Shown here piece after piece: positions 34,021 to 43,346 of a stretch of DNA of 64,000 nucleotides. The position numbers were made by a program, and so were the translations under genes. The stretch's first letter is position 1; every line of letters starts with the position of its first letter. The stretch is from Guyparkeria sp016278265 (GTDB taxonomy: Bacteria; Pseudomonadota; Gammaproteobacteria; Halothiobacillales; Halothiobacillaceae). The DNA lies in the NCBI RefSeq assembly GCF_044582145.1, contig NZ_JBDODO010000001.1; one strand, 5' to 3'. The notes under the pieces were generated by a model. That model saw nothing but the letters and a program-made list of their open reading frames with translations, did no database searches and had not been told where the DNA came from.

Positions 34021-35211
34021 TCAGGCGGAAACCGAGCCCTTCCCTGGCCACGATGCCTCGCGGCCAATGTCGTCGCTGACCCGACCCTCGCGGCACAGCT
34101 GGCCCATTCTCATCAATTGCCGATCAAGCTGCGGTCCCCAGCCGTAGTGACGCACCGCCCGTCGGCGCGCGCCGGCGCCTGCCGCCAGCCAGTCGCGCTC
34201 GAACAGACGCGTCACGCCTCGGGCCAGCGCGGCGGCCCGAGCCTTCGGGACCAGCTCCCCCACCGCCTCGTCGACCAGTTCCGGCGTGGCCCCGGCAGCC
34301 ACGCCGACCACCGGCAGGCCGCAGGCCATCGCCTCGAGGATCACCAATCCGAAGGTCTCGGCATCGCCGGCATGCAGCAATGCGTCCGCCGAGGCGAGGT
34401 AGGCGGCCAGCGTGTGCTCGTCGGCAACGTAATCGACCACGCGCAGGCGGGGATGACTGCCGACCGGCATGCCAGCGCCGATCAGCAACAGGTAGTAACG
34501 CTCGTCGAGTTCATCGAGCGCCGCGACCAGCTGGTCGACGTGTTTCTCGCGCGTGTTGCGACCCGCGAACACCAACACCCGGGCGTCTCGCGGGATCCCC
34601 AGGCTGTCACGCAGTCCCGGTTGGATCGCCGAGGGGCGAAAGACCGAGGTATCCACGCCGAGCCGCTGCACACTCACATTGCGCACGCCCAGATCGGCCA
34701 GCTGACTGGCCATGACGTCACTCGGGGCGAACATCCAGTCGAAGCGACGATACAACCGCGCCAGGTAGCGACCGGACAGCGGCCTGACCCAGTCGCCGCA
34801 GCGCAGCGCGAGCAGCCGCGAGAGATCCGAGTGAAAGAAGCCGACCGCCGGCACCCCCAGACGGTTTGCCGCGGCCTGCGCGGCGTGCGCCGTCACGTAG
34901 GGATCGCCGGCCTCGATCGCGTCAGGCGCCAGTTCGAGCAACGCCTGCCGCCAGGGGCCGGGTCGCAGGGGAAAGCGATAACCATCACCGGCCGGCAAAC
35001 GCCACGACGGCAACTGACGCAACCATTGATTGGCATCGGCCGACCACGCCGGACGCGGACCAGGCACCAGCAGGCTGTGCTGGCAATCCGGGCAACCCGC
35101 GATGTGGTCACGCTTGGCCTCGAGATAACGCCGCACGCCACCCGAGGCCGGCCCCCAGAACATGGTGACATCAGCCAGGTGCAACGACGGGGAAGCGGGT
35201 GTCTTTTCCAT
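34021..35211 (-). CDS. Glycosyltransferase family 4 protein
   Basis: This is a GT-B fold retaining glycosyltransferase of 396 residues. The N-terminal half contains the loop GGVRRYLEAKRDHI for acceptor binding. The C-terminal half has FAGRNTREKHVDQLV and the nucleotide-sugar motif HAGDAETFGLVILEAMACG, whose ExFGLxxxE core marks GT4 enzymes. A GTG at 35232 is possible, but the ATG at 35211 is preceded by GGTG and gives a normal length. It is co-directional with relA, 60 bases downstream. The acceptor and product are unknown; envelope glycolipid or polysaccharide synthesis is a guess. Confidence 0.85.
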   Translation of the reverse strand: MEKTPASPSLHLADVTMFWGPASGGVRRYLEAKRDHIAGCPDCQHSLLVPGPRPAWSADANQWLRQLPSWRLPAGDGYRFPLRPGPWRQALLELAPDAIEAGDPYVTAHAAQAAANRLGVPAVGFFHSDLSRLLALRCGDWVRPLSGRYLARLYRRFDWMFAPSDVMASQLADLGVRNVSVQRLGVDTSVFRPSAIQPGLRDSLGIPRDARVLVFAGRNTREKHVDQLVAALDELDERYYLLLIGAGMPVGSHPRLRVVDYVADEHTLAAYLASADALLHAGDAETFGLVILEAMACGLPVVGVAAGATPELVDEAVGELVPKARAAALARGVTRLFERDWLAAGAGARRRAVRHYGWGPQLDRQLMRMGQLCREGRVSDDIGREASWPGKGSVSA

Positions 35212-35271
35212 TTGCACCAAGCTACCCCGCACACATGACGGTTTGTTGTCAGCAAGGGGATGCGCCCTTCC

Positions 35272-37227
35272 CTAGTCGGGCCATTCGACCGGCAACACCC
35301 GCTCGGGGTGCTGGCGGGCCAGGTGGGCGAGGTTGCGGCAATCGGGGCGATGCAGCTTGTAGCCCTGCGAGCGGCTGAGAAAGGCCATCACCCGCTCGCC
35401 CGGCTGCGGCTGGCAGCACTTCGCGCGCGTCACCTTGAGCCCGTCGATCGACTGGTTCTCGATCACGAGACTGCGTCCGCCCGGTGGCTCGGGCAGCGGC
35501 TCGCCCTCGGGGGACGCCTCGCGCGGCGGACGGGCGGAGCGGTCGGCCGCCGCCCCCAACTGCCCGCGGGCGGCGGCCTGCAACGTTTCGGCGGCGATAC
35601 GATGGTGCCCCACGGCGAGGAACAGCTGGTCCTCGCTGTTGACGCCAAGCGCCTCGAGCAGGCGCCGCCGCGCCGCGGCGTCCATGGAAAAGCGCCGATA
35701 CAGCCGCTCGCAGATCAGCCGCCCCCGTTCACGGGCATCCTCGCGATCGAACTGCGCGAACCAGTTGCGCACCTTGCCCCGTGAGCTGGCCGAGCGGAGA
35801 AAGCCGCTCTTGGCGTGTGCCCACTCGCGGCTGGGGGCAGGCTCCCTGTTCGTCAGCACCTCGACCGTGTCGCCATTGGCCACCTCGGTCTTCAATGGCG
35901 CGATCTGGCCGTTGACCTTCGCCCCGCGGCAACGGTGCCCCAGATGGGTGTGGATGCGATAGGCGAAATCGAGCACCGTCGCTCCCACCGGCAGCTCGAC
36001 CAATTCGCCATCGGGCGTGAAGGCATACACCATCGGCGCATCCAGCGGCCGGATATCGCCACGTGACAGATCACGACGCAGCGATTCGACCTGCATATCG
36101 AAGGGATTGGCCGACCCGCCGCCGGCCTTGTAGCGCCAGTGGGCGGCCACACCGAACTCGGCGAACGCGTGCATCCGCTCGGTGCGGATCTGGATCTCGA
36201 CCACCTTGTCCTCGTCGGCGTGCACGGCGGTGTGCAGCGACTGGTAGCCGTTGGGCTTGGGACGGGCGATGTAGTCGTCGTACTCGCTGGGGATGGGACG
36301 GAACAGTTCATGGACCACCGACAGCGCCCCATAGCAGTCGGTGACCGAGTCGACCTGCACCCGCAGCGCGCGCACGTCGAACAGCCCCTCGAAGGAGACC
36401 TGCTTGCGGCGCATCTTCCCCCAGATGCTGTAGATGTGCTTGGGTCGACCGTAGACCTCGGCCCGGATGCCCGCCTGGATCAGGGCGTGATTCAATTTTT
36501 GCTCGACGTGAGCCAGATACGACTCGCGGCTGGTGCGGCGCTCGTCGAGCAGGCGGGCGATCTCGACGTAGGTGTTCGGCTCGAGATGGCGGAATGCCAG
36601 GTCCTCGAGCTCCCACTTGATCTGGCCCAGGCCGAGTCGATGCGCGATCGGCGCATGCACGGCAAGCGTCATGCCGGCAAAGCGCCGACGCCGCGCCTCG
36701 TCGGGCTCGTCGCCGAGGGCCCGCATCCCCTCAAGGCGATAGGCCAGATCGATCAGCACCGCGCGGGCGTCACGCGCGCCGGCGAGCAGCAGGCGACGCC
36801 AGTGCTCGCGTTGCTGTTCGGTCCGCGGCTCGGGATAACCGGCCTCCCAACCCCGCAAGCGCTCGATCGCCTCGAGCAAGCGCTGCACGTCCCGACAGCC
36901 GTTGCGATCCAGCACGGCCGAAGCGAACGAGGCGGTTTCAGACTCCGGCGACCGGGGCTCGCCCGAGCCGGATTCGCCCGAACCGGATTTGCCCAGGGCC
37001 GGGTCCGCCAGCAAGGCCGCAACCAGGGTTGGCAGGTCGGCCTGGATGTCCGCCAGCGCCACGGCCACCCGCGGACCGGCCGCCCCTTCCGAGGCGCGCG
37101 CGACCGACAGACACAGGCGTTCGACGGCCAGCGCCACATCCGGCGCGACCACGCCGCCCATGCCATCGAGCACCTGTTGCAGGCGCTGGCAGAGATGATC
37201 GGAGCTGATGTCGAGCGGATGCTGCAT
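35272..37227 (-). CDS. relA: GTP pyrophosphokinase RelA lacking the ACT domain
   Basis: RelA makes (p)ppGpp in the stringent response. The 651-residue protein has a degenerate hydrolase region without the HDxxED metal site (TLVAALLADPAL at 67-78). It retains a full synthetase domain (YGRPKHIYSIWGKMRRK at 259-275, PKPNGYQSLHT at 323-333, EIQIRTERMH at 344-353), a TGS domain at about 399-460 and a zinc-finger-type CC region near the end. It stops after that region, so the C-terminal ACT/RRM domain (about 80-90 residues in E. coli RelA, 744 total) is absent. A Gly/Ser/Glu-rich insert at 79-97 comes from a 15-base repeat. Confidence 0.94.
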   Translation of the reverse strand: MQHPLDISSDHLCQRLQQVLDGMGGVVAPDVALAVERLCLSVARASEGAAGPRVAVALADIQADLPTLVAALLADPALGKSGSGESGSGEPRSPESETASFASAVLDRNGCRDVQRLLEAIERLRGWEAGYPEPRTEQQREHWRRLLLAGARDARAVLIDLAYRLEGMRALGDEPDEARRRRFAGMTLAVHAPIAHRLGLGQIKWELEDLAFRHLEPNTYVEIARLLDERRTSRESYLAHVEQKLNHALIQAGIRAEVYGRPKHIYSIWGKMRRKQVSFEGLFDVRALRVQVDSVTDCYGALSVVHELFRPIPSEYDDYIARPKPNGYQSLHTAVHADEDKVVEIQIRTERMHAFAEFGVAAHWRYKAGGGSANPFDMQVESLRRDLSRGDIRPLDAPMVYAFTPDGELVELPVGATVLDFAYRIHTHLGHRCRGAKVNGQIAPLKTEVANGDTVEVLTNREPAPSREWAHAKSGFLRSASSRGKVRNWFAQFDREDARERGRLICERLYRRFSMDAAARRRLLEALGVNSEDQLFLAVGHHRIAAETLQAAARGQLGAAADRSARPPREASPEGEPLPEPPGGRSLVIENQSIDGLKVTRAKCCQPQPGERVMAFLSRSQGYKLHRPDCRNLAHLARQHPERVLPVEWPD

Positions 37228-37396
37228 GATGATGGGTCGATGGCCTTGCCGACCGACCCGCGCCCTCGTGTTGGGTTACGGCTGATTACCGTGGCAATAT
37301 CCCGTTGAAACGCTTCCCTGCCGGCCCGACCGGCGGGGTGTCATCAGATTATCACCCGGCCCGCCAGCCGGGGATGCCCCAGGACAAAGGCGCCTC

Positions 37397-38101
37397 ATGG
37401 AAAAGCAGATAGACATTCACGCCGAGCATCACCGCATCAATCGGAACTCGTGGCTCCGGGCCGCCGTAATGGGCGCCAACGACGGCATCGTGTCGGTCTC
37501 GAGTCTGATGCTGGGCTTCATCGCCGCCGGCAGCCCGCGCGCGGCCATCGTGCTGGCGGGCACCGCCGGGCTGGTCTCCGGGGCGCTCTCGATGGCGGCC
37601 GGCGAGTATGTCTCGGTGCAGTCACAGAAAGACACCGAGAATGCCGATCTCGCCATGGAGGCGCGCGAGCTGGAGATCAACTTCGATCATGAACTGGCCG
37701 AGTTGCGCGAGATCTACATTGACCGTGGCCTCACACCGGAAACGGCCCAGGAGGTCGCCCAGCAACTCATGGCACACGACGCCCTCGGCGCCCATGCCCG
37801 CGACGAGATGGGGCTGCACGAGATCACCCGGGCTCAACCCTTTCTCGCCGCCTGGGCGTCGGCTGCCGCCTTCTCCGTCGGGGCGGGCCTGCCCCTACTG
37901 ACCGTACTGTTCACTCCTGACGCGACCATGATGCCCGCGGTGGTGGCGATGACCCTGATCTCGCTCGGCCTGCTCGGCGGCCTGGCCGCCCGCGCCGGTG
38001 GCGCCTCCATGCTCCGCGGTGCCGCGCGCGTGCTGTTCTGGGGCGTGGCCGCCATGGGCGCAACCGCCTTCATCGGCAACCTGATCGGCTATCACGTCTG
38101 A
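37397..38101 (+). CDS. VIT1/CCC1 family metal transporter
   Basis: This 234-residue inner-membrane protein is related to vacuolar Fe/Mn transporters. It has an N-terminal helix with GANDGIVSVSSLMLG and GLVSGALSMAAGEYVSVQSQ (the family signatures), a cytoplasmic acidic helical region (about 85-140) with Glu residues of the type that bind metal, and three further helices to the C-terminus. Iron or manganese export from the cytosol is the expected role. It is divergent from relA and runs into the hydrolase gene after 10 bases. A bacterioferritin-like gene 800 bases away suggests local iron handling. Confidence 0.9.
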   Translation: MEKQIDIHAEHHRINRNSWLRAAVMGANDGIVSVSSLMLGFIAAGSPRAAIVLAGTAGLVSGALSMAAGEYVSVQSQKDTENADLAMEARELEINFDHELAELREIYIDRGLTPETAQEVAQQLMAHDALGAHARDEMGLHEITRAQPFLAAWASAAAFSVGAGLPLLTVLFTPDATMMPAVVAMTLISLGLLGGLAARAGGASMLRGAARVLFWGVAAMGATAFIGNLIGYHV

Positions 38102-38111
38102 CCGCGGCCTG

Positions 38112-38750
38112 ATGGAGCCCTCCTCCGAGTGCAGGCCGATCGTGGTACTGATCCACGGGCTGTGGATGGGACGCTGGGCCATGTGGCCACTGGCTCGTCG
38201 GCTGAAACAGGCCGGCTTCGCCCCCCTTCTTTTCGGCTATCCCAGCCGCGCCGCCCCTGCGGCCAACGCGGAACGACTCGCACACTGGCTGGACGAGCAG
38301 AACGCCTCTCCGGACCACTTCCTCGCCCACAGTCTCGGCGGCGTGCTCCTCGCCCACCTGTTCGCCCGCCACCCCGATAGCCGACCGCCCGGGGCACGCC
38401 TCGTGTTGCTGGGCTCACCCTTGGCCGGCAGCGCCGTCGCCCGAGGTCTGGCCCAATGGCGACTTGGGCGATGGCTGCTCGGCGGCAGCCTGGAGGCGGG
38501 ACTCGCCGGCGACGTCCCGACCTGGACCGCCCCCAACACCCTGATGCTGGCCGGCACCCGGCCAGTCGGCCCGGGTCGTCTCGTCCCTGAGGCGCTCGTC
38601 TCACCCAACGACGGCACGGTCGCCGTCGCCGAAACCTCGACACCCGGACTGACCGATCACCGCTGCCTGCCCGTGAATCACTTCGCACTGCTCTGGTCGG
38701 AGCGCGTGGCGCAAGCGGCCATCGACCACCTCTCATCAGGCGGCGAGTGA
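38112..38750 (+). CDS. Alpha/beta hydrolase (lipase/esterase-like)
   Basis: This 212-residue alpha/beta-hydrolase has the oxyanion segment VVLIHGLWMGRWAMWPLA near the start, a nucleophile elbow AHSLGG (about residue 73), an SPNDGTVAV acid region and a C-terminal VNHF histidine, completing a Ser-Asp-His triad. There is no signal peptide. It follows the VIT transporter by 10 bases, so both are likely in one transcript. The substrate is unknown; short lipid esters are plausible for this PGAP1-like group. Confidence 0.82.
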   Translation: MEPSSECRPIVVLIHGLWMGRWAMWPLARRLKQAGFAPLLFGYPSRAAPAANAERLAHWLDEQNASPDHFLAHSLGGVLLAHLFARHPDSRPPGARLVLLGSPLAGSAVARGLAQWRLGRWLLGGSLEAGLAGDVPTWTAPNTLMLAGTRPVGPGRLVPEALVSPNDGTVAVAETSTPGLTDHRCLPVNHFALLWSERVAQAAIDHLSSGGE

Positions 38751-38803
38751 CGCCCCGGGACATCCCACACAGCTCATCGCACTCGCGATAAGCACGGGAA
38801 CAC

Positions 38804-38834
38804 GAAAAAGGCCGACCCATGTAGAGCCGGCCCT
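38804..38834 (-). terminator. Terminator between convergent hydrolase and ferritin genes
   Basis: On the minus strand an AGGGCCG arm pairs with CGGCCTT across a 13-base loop and is followed by Ts. It lies 60 bases after the bacterioferritin stop, and the A/T-flanked form could serve both convergent genes. The stem is short, so confidence is moderate. Confidence 0.6.
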
Positions 38835-38894
38835 GGTTGTGTGGCCTCTTGGTCAAACCTTACGCCGGCACGATTGGGCCGGCGGGACTCGCCC

Positions 38895-39392
38895 TTATTC
38901 GCCAGTATTCGGCGTGTGGTAGGCGGCAAAGTAGTTCTGTTCGCCCATCCGATCGAGCAGCTCGAGCTGCGTCTGCAGCCAGTCGGCATGGCCTTCCTCG
39001 TCGACGAGGATTTCCTCGAACAGCTTCCGGGTGCCCACGTCACCGTCATCGGCGGCCTCGCCAGCGGCCTTGCCGTAGAACTCGATCGAGGCGAGTTCTT
39101 CCTTGAGATCGGCCTTGAACATCTCGGTCAGCGACTTGGAACGCTTGGTCGGCTTGGCTTCCGTGACCACCGGGTCCCCGTTGAGGAACAGGATGCGATC
39201 GATGAACCGGCTGGCATGCCCCAGCTCTTCCTGCACCTCGCCGTTCATCTTGGTGGCCAAGCGATCCAGTCCCCAGTCCTCGAGCACGTGGGCGTGCAAC
39301 AGGTACTGGTGAGTGGCGGTCAATTCCATCGACAGCGCCTGCTGCAGGTTCTTGAGTGTCTTTTCGCCTTTCTTCGTCTTGGCTGCGCACAT
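38895..39392 (-). CDS. Bacterioferritin-like iron-storage protein
   Basis: This 165-residue four-helix ferritin-like protein oxidises and stores iron. The di-iron ligands of bacterioferritin are kept: Glu23, Glu56, His59, Glu99, Glu132 and His135. The residue matching the haem-ligand methionine (Met52 of E. coli Bfr) is Leu57 (EELGHA), so haem may not be bound. A GGAGGG site precedes the ATG at 39392; the longer open frame upstream is not coding. It sits alone between a terminator and mtfA, both on the minus strand. Related families (DPS, short ferritins) fit less well. Confidence 0.88.
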   Translation of the reverse strand: MCAAKTKKGEKTLKNLQQALSMELTATHQYLLHAHVLEDWGLDRLATKMNGEVQEELGHASRFIDRILFLNGDPVVTEAKPTKRSKSLTEMFKADLKEELASIEFYGKAAGEAADDGDVGTRKLFEEILVDEEGHADWLQTQLELLDRMGEQNYFAAYHTPNTGE

Positions 39393-39462
39393 CGGTGGTA
39401 GCCCTCCGTGAAACGAGTGGAAATCTTTTCCGACGCCTGTGGCGCCGGGTCTGTGCAAGACC

Positions 39463-40272
39463 TTAGACCCCTGCGGGGATTTTGCCAGCCGAAAGTGCGG
39501 TAAAGCGCGCCCGTGGGTCCTGGCCGTAGAAGCGTGAAAGATGCTCGTAAAGCGCGGCATCGAAGTGGCACAGCTCCTCGGGCAGCCGGAAGAAGTACTC
39601 GGAGAGCACGGCAAAGAACTCGGCCGGATTGGTGGCCGCGTACGGGTCGATCGCCGGCTCCCTCCCCATATCGACCTCTCGATTGAGCCGGTCGAAGGCC
39701 GCCTGGAAGTCATGCGTCCAGCGGGCGCGGTCATGTCCCTTGCCCAGCGGCGGGAAGCCGTTTTCCGCGCCATTGGCCCCGTCGATGAAATGCGCCACCT
39801 CGTGGATCACCACACTGGCGGCGTAATCCGGATCGAGACCGGCCTCGATATCCGCCCAGGAAAGCACCAGCGTGCCATGGGACCAGGCCTCGCCGGCGCG
39901 CAGGTCGCGCACGTGGTGCACCACGCCGGCCTCGTCGACCTCCTCGTGATCGACCTCAAAGGCATCGGCATAGACCACCACCGAACGGATGCCCGCCAGC
40001 CAATCCATCCCCAGCGAGAGCACCGGCAGGCTCGCCAGTGCGGCAATCCGCAGTTGCATGGTATCCGTGAGCTCCATCGCCCCGCCGGCGTAAAACGGCC
40101 GACCGGCAAGGAACCGACCGGCCAACGGCCGCAGGCGTTCGCGGTCCTCGGTCGACAGGGCCGCCAGTTCCGGCAGTTGAGCGCACAGGGCTGCCCATGC
40201 ACGGGGCGGAATCTCAATCACATCGTGAGCGCCTCCACCGAACAGACCGGCGAGCCAGCGCCACACCCTCAA
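39463..40272 (-). CDS. mtfA: MtfA-type zinc peptidase (M90 family)
   Basis: MtfA in E. coli binds the glucose repressor Mlc and has aminopeptidase activity. The 269-residue protein contains the zinc motif HEVAH at 157-161 and a downstream NPAEFFAVLSEYFF segment with the third ligand. The N-terminal half contains PFYAGGAMELTD. The start is a TTG overlapping the stop of the sucrose phosphatase gene (TTGA), with GAGG at good spacing, so it is coupled to the sucrose operon. That linkage is unusual and suggests a role in carbon or osmotic control. No mlc or PTS gene is in the window. Confidence 0.9.
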   Translation of the reverse strand: MRVWRWLAGLFGGGAHDVIEIPPRAWAALCAQLPELAALSTEDRERLRPLAGRFLAGRPFYAGGAMELTDTMQLRIAALASLPVLSLGMDWLAGIRSVVVYADAFEVDHEEVDEAGVVHHVRDLRAGEAWSHGTLVLSWADIEAGLDPDYAASVVIHEVAHFIDGANGAENGFPPLGKGHDRARWTHDFQAAFDRLNREVDMGREPAIDPYAATNPAEFFAVLSEYFFRLPEELCHFDAALYEHLSRFYGQDPRARFTALSAGKIPAGV

Positions 40273-41162
40273 CCCGGGGCCTCGCAGGAATCCTGCGCCA
40301 GCGTCATGTACTCACGGGTTTCGGGCAGGTAATGCACCACCCCCTCGAGCACGCCGGCGGCGTAATTGCCGTTCATGCCGAACAGCCCGCCCTGCGCCAG
40401 ATAGAGCGTGTCCTCCAGGGCCCCGGCCCGCACCAATTCGCGAGCACGCGCCTTGACCGCCGGATCGGCATTGGCCACCAGCACGCCGTTGATGTGGCTG
40501 CCGAGGGCGTGAAGATCGTTGCCCGAATCGCCGGCAAATATCGCCCGGCTCTCGTCGAAGGACAGGTGCTGGATGAGGAACTCGATCGCGTGCAACTTGC
40601 TGGCGCTGGTCGGCAACACGTCGAGCAACAACACGTCGGCCGCCTCGTCGAGCGACCAGACCAGCCGCGCGTCGACCCCGTTGCGCCACAGCCGACCGTG
40701 TAGCTCGGCGTCGAGCACCTCCTGATTCGACTGCCGGTCGACGTAATAGCTCGCCTTGAACGCCCCCTGCTTGACCGTCTCCTGAGGCCGGATGGCGGAG
40801 ATGTCGGCGAAGATGTGGGTCACGTCGTCGTGCATCAGCCCGTTCCAGGCCGGGGCAATCTGATCGGTCCAGGCCGGCCAATGGACCCAGTCACCATCCC
40901 CATGGCCGGCCTGCGAGCGCGGCGCGTAGATCGTGGTGCCCACGTCACCGATGATGTAGTCCGGCTGCGGCAGGGACCACTCGTCGATGCCGTCGAGCAC
41001 CAGCTGAAGGTCCCGGCCGGAAACGAACACCAGCTCGACCGCCGGCTGGGCACAAAAGCGCGCCAATCGTGGCCGGGCGTCGCGCGATTCCTCGGCGCTG
41101 CCATTGGGGATCAACGTGCGGTCGAGGTCACAGCACAACAGGATCGGCGCCAGCTCGCTCAT
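40269..41162 (-). CDS. Sucrose-phosphate phosphatase-like HAD hydrolase
   Basis: This is a 297-residue HAD-IIB enzyme expected to remove phosphate from sucrose 6-phosphate. The nucleophile motif CCDLDRTLIPNG lies near residues 10-21, FVSGRDL near 46 is motif II, and AGDSGNDLHAL near 210 is the metal-binding motif IV. Its start overlaps the SPS stop (ATGA) and its stop overlaps mtfA. Because the SPS fusion domain lacks a catalytic aspartate, this gene probably supplies the phosphatase activity. Mannosylfructose-phosphate phosphatase is the nearest alternative. Confidence 0.88.
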   Translation of the reverse strand: MSELAPILLCCDLDRTLIPNGSAEESRDARPRLARFCAQPAVELVFVSGRDLQLVLDGIDEWSLPQPDYIIGDVGTTIYAPRSQAGHGDGDWVHWPAWTDQIAPAWNGLMHDDVTHIFADISAIRPQETVKQGAFKASYYVDRQSNQEVLDAELHGRLWRNGVDARLVWSLDEAADVLLLDVLPTSASKLHAIEFLIQHLSFDESRAIFAGDSGNDLHALGSHINGVLVANADPAVKARARELVRAGALEDTLYLAQGGLFGMNGNYAAGVLEGVVHYLPETREYMTLAQDSCEAPG

Positions 41163-43342
41163 GGCGAACCCCCGTTGTCGGATCGCTCCTCGGGCAGGGC
41201 ACAGGCGCCGAAGAAATCGTAGTGTTCAATCGCCTCGAGCACGCCCATCGGCCCATGCGCCCGCGTGAACATGACCCGATCGAGATCCGTCAGGCCCGGG
41301 AGTTCACGCGCCCCGTCGGGCGTGACCACCGCCCCGAGCGGGTTACCACGCAACATGTCCTCGTCGGTCGCGACGCCGCCGGCCACCAGCAGGTGGTCGA
41401 GTGCAATGCCCCACTGCGTGGCGAAGTAACGCAGGGCGAAGCCCTTGGAGGCGCGCACCGGCATGGCCAGCAGTTCGTTGCGCGACAGGCGCACCAGGTT
41501 GGCGTGGATGTCGAGTTGATGCAGCTCGTTCTCCAGGTGCTCGAAGCCCGGGAACACGTCGGGATCGGCGATAAAGGCATGCACGGCATGCACCCCCTGC
41601 ACCGCCCGGGAACGCAATTCCACACCGGGGGTGCGGGCCAGCAGGTTGTAGACGCGATCCGGTTGCCAGGCGTAGCCGATGTGACGACTCCAGCCTTCGT
41701 CGCGCGACAGCCGTGGGCCGTAGTGGATCTGCGTACCACCCCGGGTGATCAGCACGTCGGGTGTGGGCACGCCCAGCTCCTTGAGCGCGCTGAGCACCTC
41801 GCGGCGCGGCCGGTCGGAGACCACCGCAAAGCCGGCCTGCCGACGATGGGCGCGCAATGTCTCGACCAAGCGCCGGCGCGTGGTGGCATCGGTGGAATCG
41901 CCCAACGCCGCCAACTCGACCACCAGCGCCCGGTCGACCTGGGTGAGCATGTGTTCCGGCAGGCTGGGGCGCGCCACCCGACGCTCGCCCTCGAACAGGG
42001 TGGCCACGCGGGCCAGGTAGCTCTCGACGTGAGCATCCCAGGCGTAGCACTCGCGCACGCGCCGAATGCCGTTTTGCGAGTAGCGCTGCCAGCGCTCGCG
42101 GTCCTCGAGCAGGGCGGCAATCCGTTCGCCGATGCCCTCGGCGTCCAGGGGGTCGATCAGCTCGCCGTTCTCGCAGGCGGCGATGATGTCGCGCGGGCCG
42201 CCGTCCTCGGTCGCCAGGATCGGCGCCCCGGCGGCGGCGGCCTCGATCAGGGTCAGGCCGAACGGTTCGGTCAGCGCCGGATTGATGAACACCCCGCCGC
42301 TGCGGGTGACCAGCCGGTAGAGATCGGGCACGTCATCGGACTGGTGGTGACGCGGGTAGGCGGCCACCCCGTAGAGGTCGTGGTAATCGATCAGCAGCAA
42401 GATATCGGTGAGCACCTTGCGCGGCCCGGCATCCATGTCGCGGATGTCGTCGCGGTTGCCGGCAATGATCACCAGATTCGCCTGCTCGCGCAGCCTGGGG
42501 TGCGCGCCGAACGCCTCGATCAGGGTGGCGATGTTCTTGCGCTCGTCGGGTCGGGACAGCGCCAGCACCATCGGTCGCTCGGGCTCGCGCAGGAAGCGAC
42601 GCAGATCGTCACAGATCGCCGGATCGAACTGCTCCGGCGGCGGGGAGAAACGTTCGAGGTTCACGCCGGGCGGGATCACCGTCATCTTCTCGGGGTCGGC
42701 CCAGTCGTAGAGCCCATACTGCTCCTCGATTTCCTGGCCGGTACTGACCACCACCATGTCCGCGGCGATCAGCACCTCCTCCTCGGCCCGGACCCGGGTG
42801 GACATGGCGTAGGTCGACTCGATCGTCTCGCTGCTCTCGCCCCGCGCCAGCAGGCGGCGGCGCTTGACGCGTCCCAGCGAATGCCCGGTGTGCGCCAGCG
42901 GCACGCCCAGATGATGGGCCAGTCGCACGCCGACGTAACCGGCATCGGCGTAATGGCTGTGGATCAGCGTCGGCGTTCGGCCGATCCGATCGATGTGGGC
43001 CAGCGCGCCGTCGACAAAGCAGTTGAGGTAGTCCCAGAGCCGCTCCTTGGGCAAGTACTCCTCGGGACCGGCATCGATACGGATGATGTGGGCGTTGTCG
43101 CCCAGGTCTTCCTCGGGCCGGGCGTAGTCGGCATCCACGCGCGGATCGATCACCCGCCGGGTGAACAAGTCGACGCGGGTCACCTCGGGACGACGCGCCA
43201 GCGCTCGCGCCAACTCGACCACGTAGAGGGTCTGCCCGCCGGTATCGGCGTCGCGACCCAGCTCCAGGTTCTGCCCGCGGATCAGCCCGTGCACGCTGAT
43301 CAGGCAGATATACAGTCCGTGGTTGTCTCCCGTCTTCGCCAT
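41159..43342 (-). CDS. Sucrose-phosphate synthase with degenerate HAD domain
   Basis: SPS joins UDP-glucose and fructose 6-phosphate to sucrose 6-phosphate. From the ATG at 43342 (GGAGGTGAG upstream) it has 727 residues. The N-terminal GT-B glycosyltransferase shows SVHGLIRGQNLELGRDADTG, split from the acceptor loop, LAHTGHSLGR and the ExFGL motif PALTEPFGLTLIEAAAAG. A C-terminal HAD-like domain from about residue 475 reads RALVVELAALGD where DxDxT is expected, so it is probably not a phosphatase. It is the second gene of the operon, 4 bases after the invertase and overlapping the phosphatase gene. Confidence 0.93.
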   Translation of the reverse strand: MAKTGDNHGLYICLISVHGLIRGQNLELGRDADTGGQTLYVVELARALARRPEVTRVDLFTRRVIDPRVDADYARPEEDLGDNAHIIRIDAGPEEYLPKERLWDYLNCFVDGALAHIDRIGRTPTLIHSHYADAGYVGVRLAHHLGVPLAHTGHSLGRVKRRRLLARGESSETIESTYAMSTRVRAEEEVLIAADMVVVSTGQEIEEQYGLYDWADPEKMTVIPPGVNLERFSPPPEQFDPAICDDLRRFLREPERPMVLALSRPDERKNIATLIEAFGAHPRLREQANLVIIAGNRDDIRDMDAGPRKVLTDILLLIDYHDLYGVAAYPRHHQSDDVPDLYRLVTRSGGVFINPALTEPFGLTLIEAAAAGAPILATEDGGPRDIIAACENGELIDPLDAEGIGERIAALLEDRERWQRYSQNGIRRVRECYAWDAHVESYLARVATLFEGERRVARPSLPEHMLTQVDRALVVELAALGDSTDATTRRRLVETLRAHRRQAGFAVVSDRPRREVLSALKELGVPTPDVLITRGGTQIHYGPRLSRDEGWSRHIGYAWQPDRVYNLLARTPGVELRSRAVQGVHAVHAFIADPDVFPGFEHLENELHQLDIHANLVRLSRNELLAMPVRASKGFALRYFATQWGIALDHLLVAGGVATDEDMLRGNPLGAVVTPDGARELPGLTDLDRVMFTRAHGPMGVLEAIEHYDFFGACALPEERSDNGGSP

Positions 43343-43346
43343 GGTG

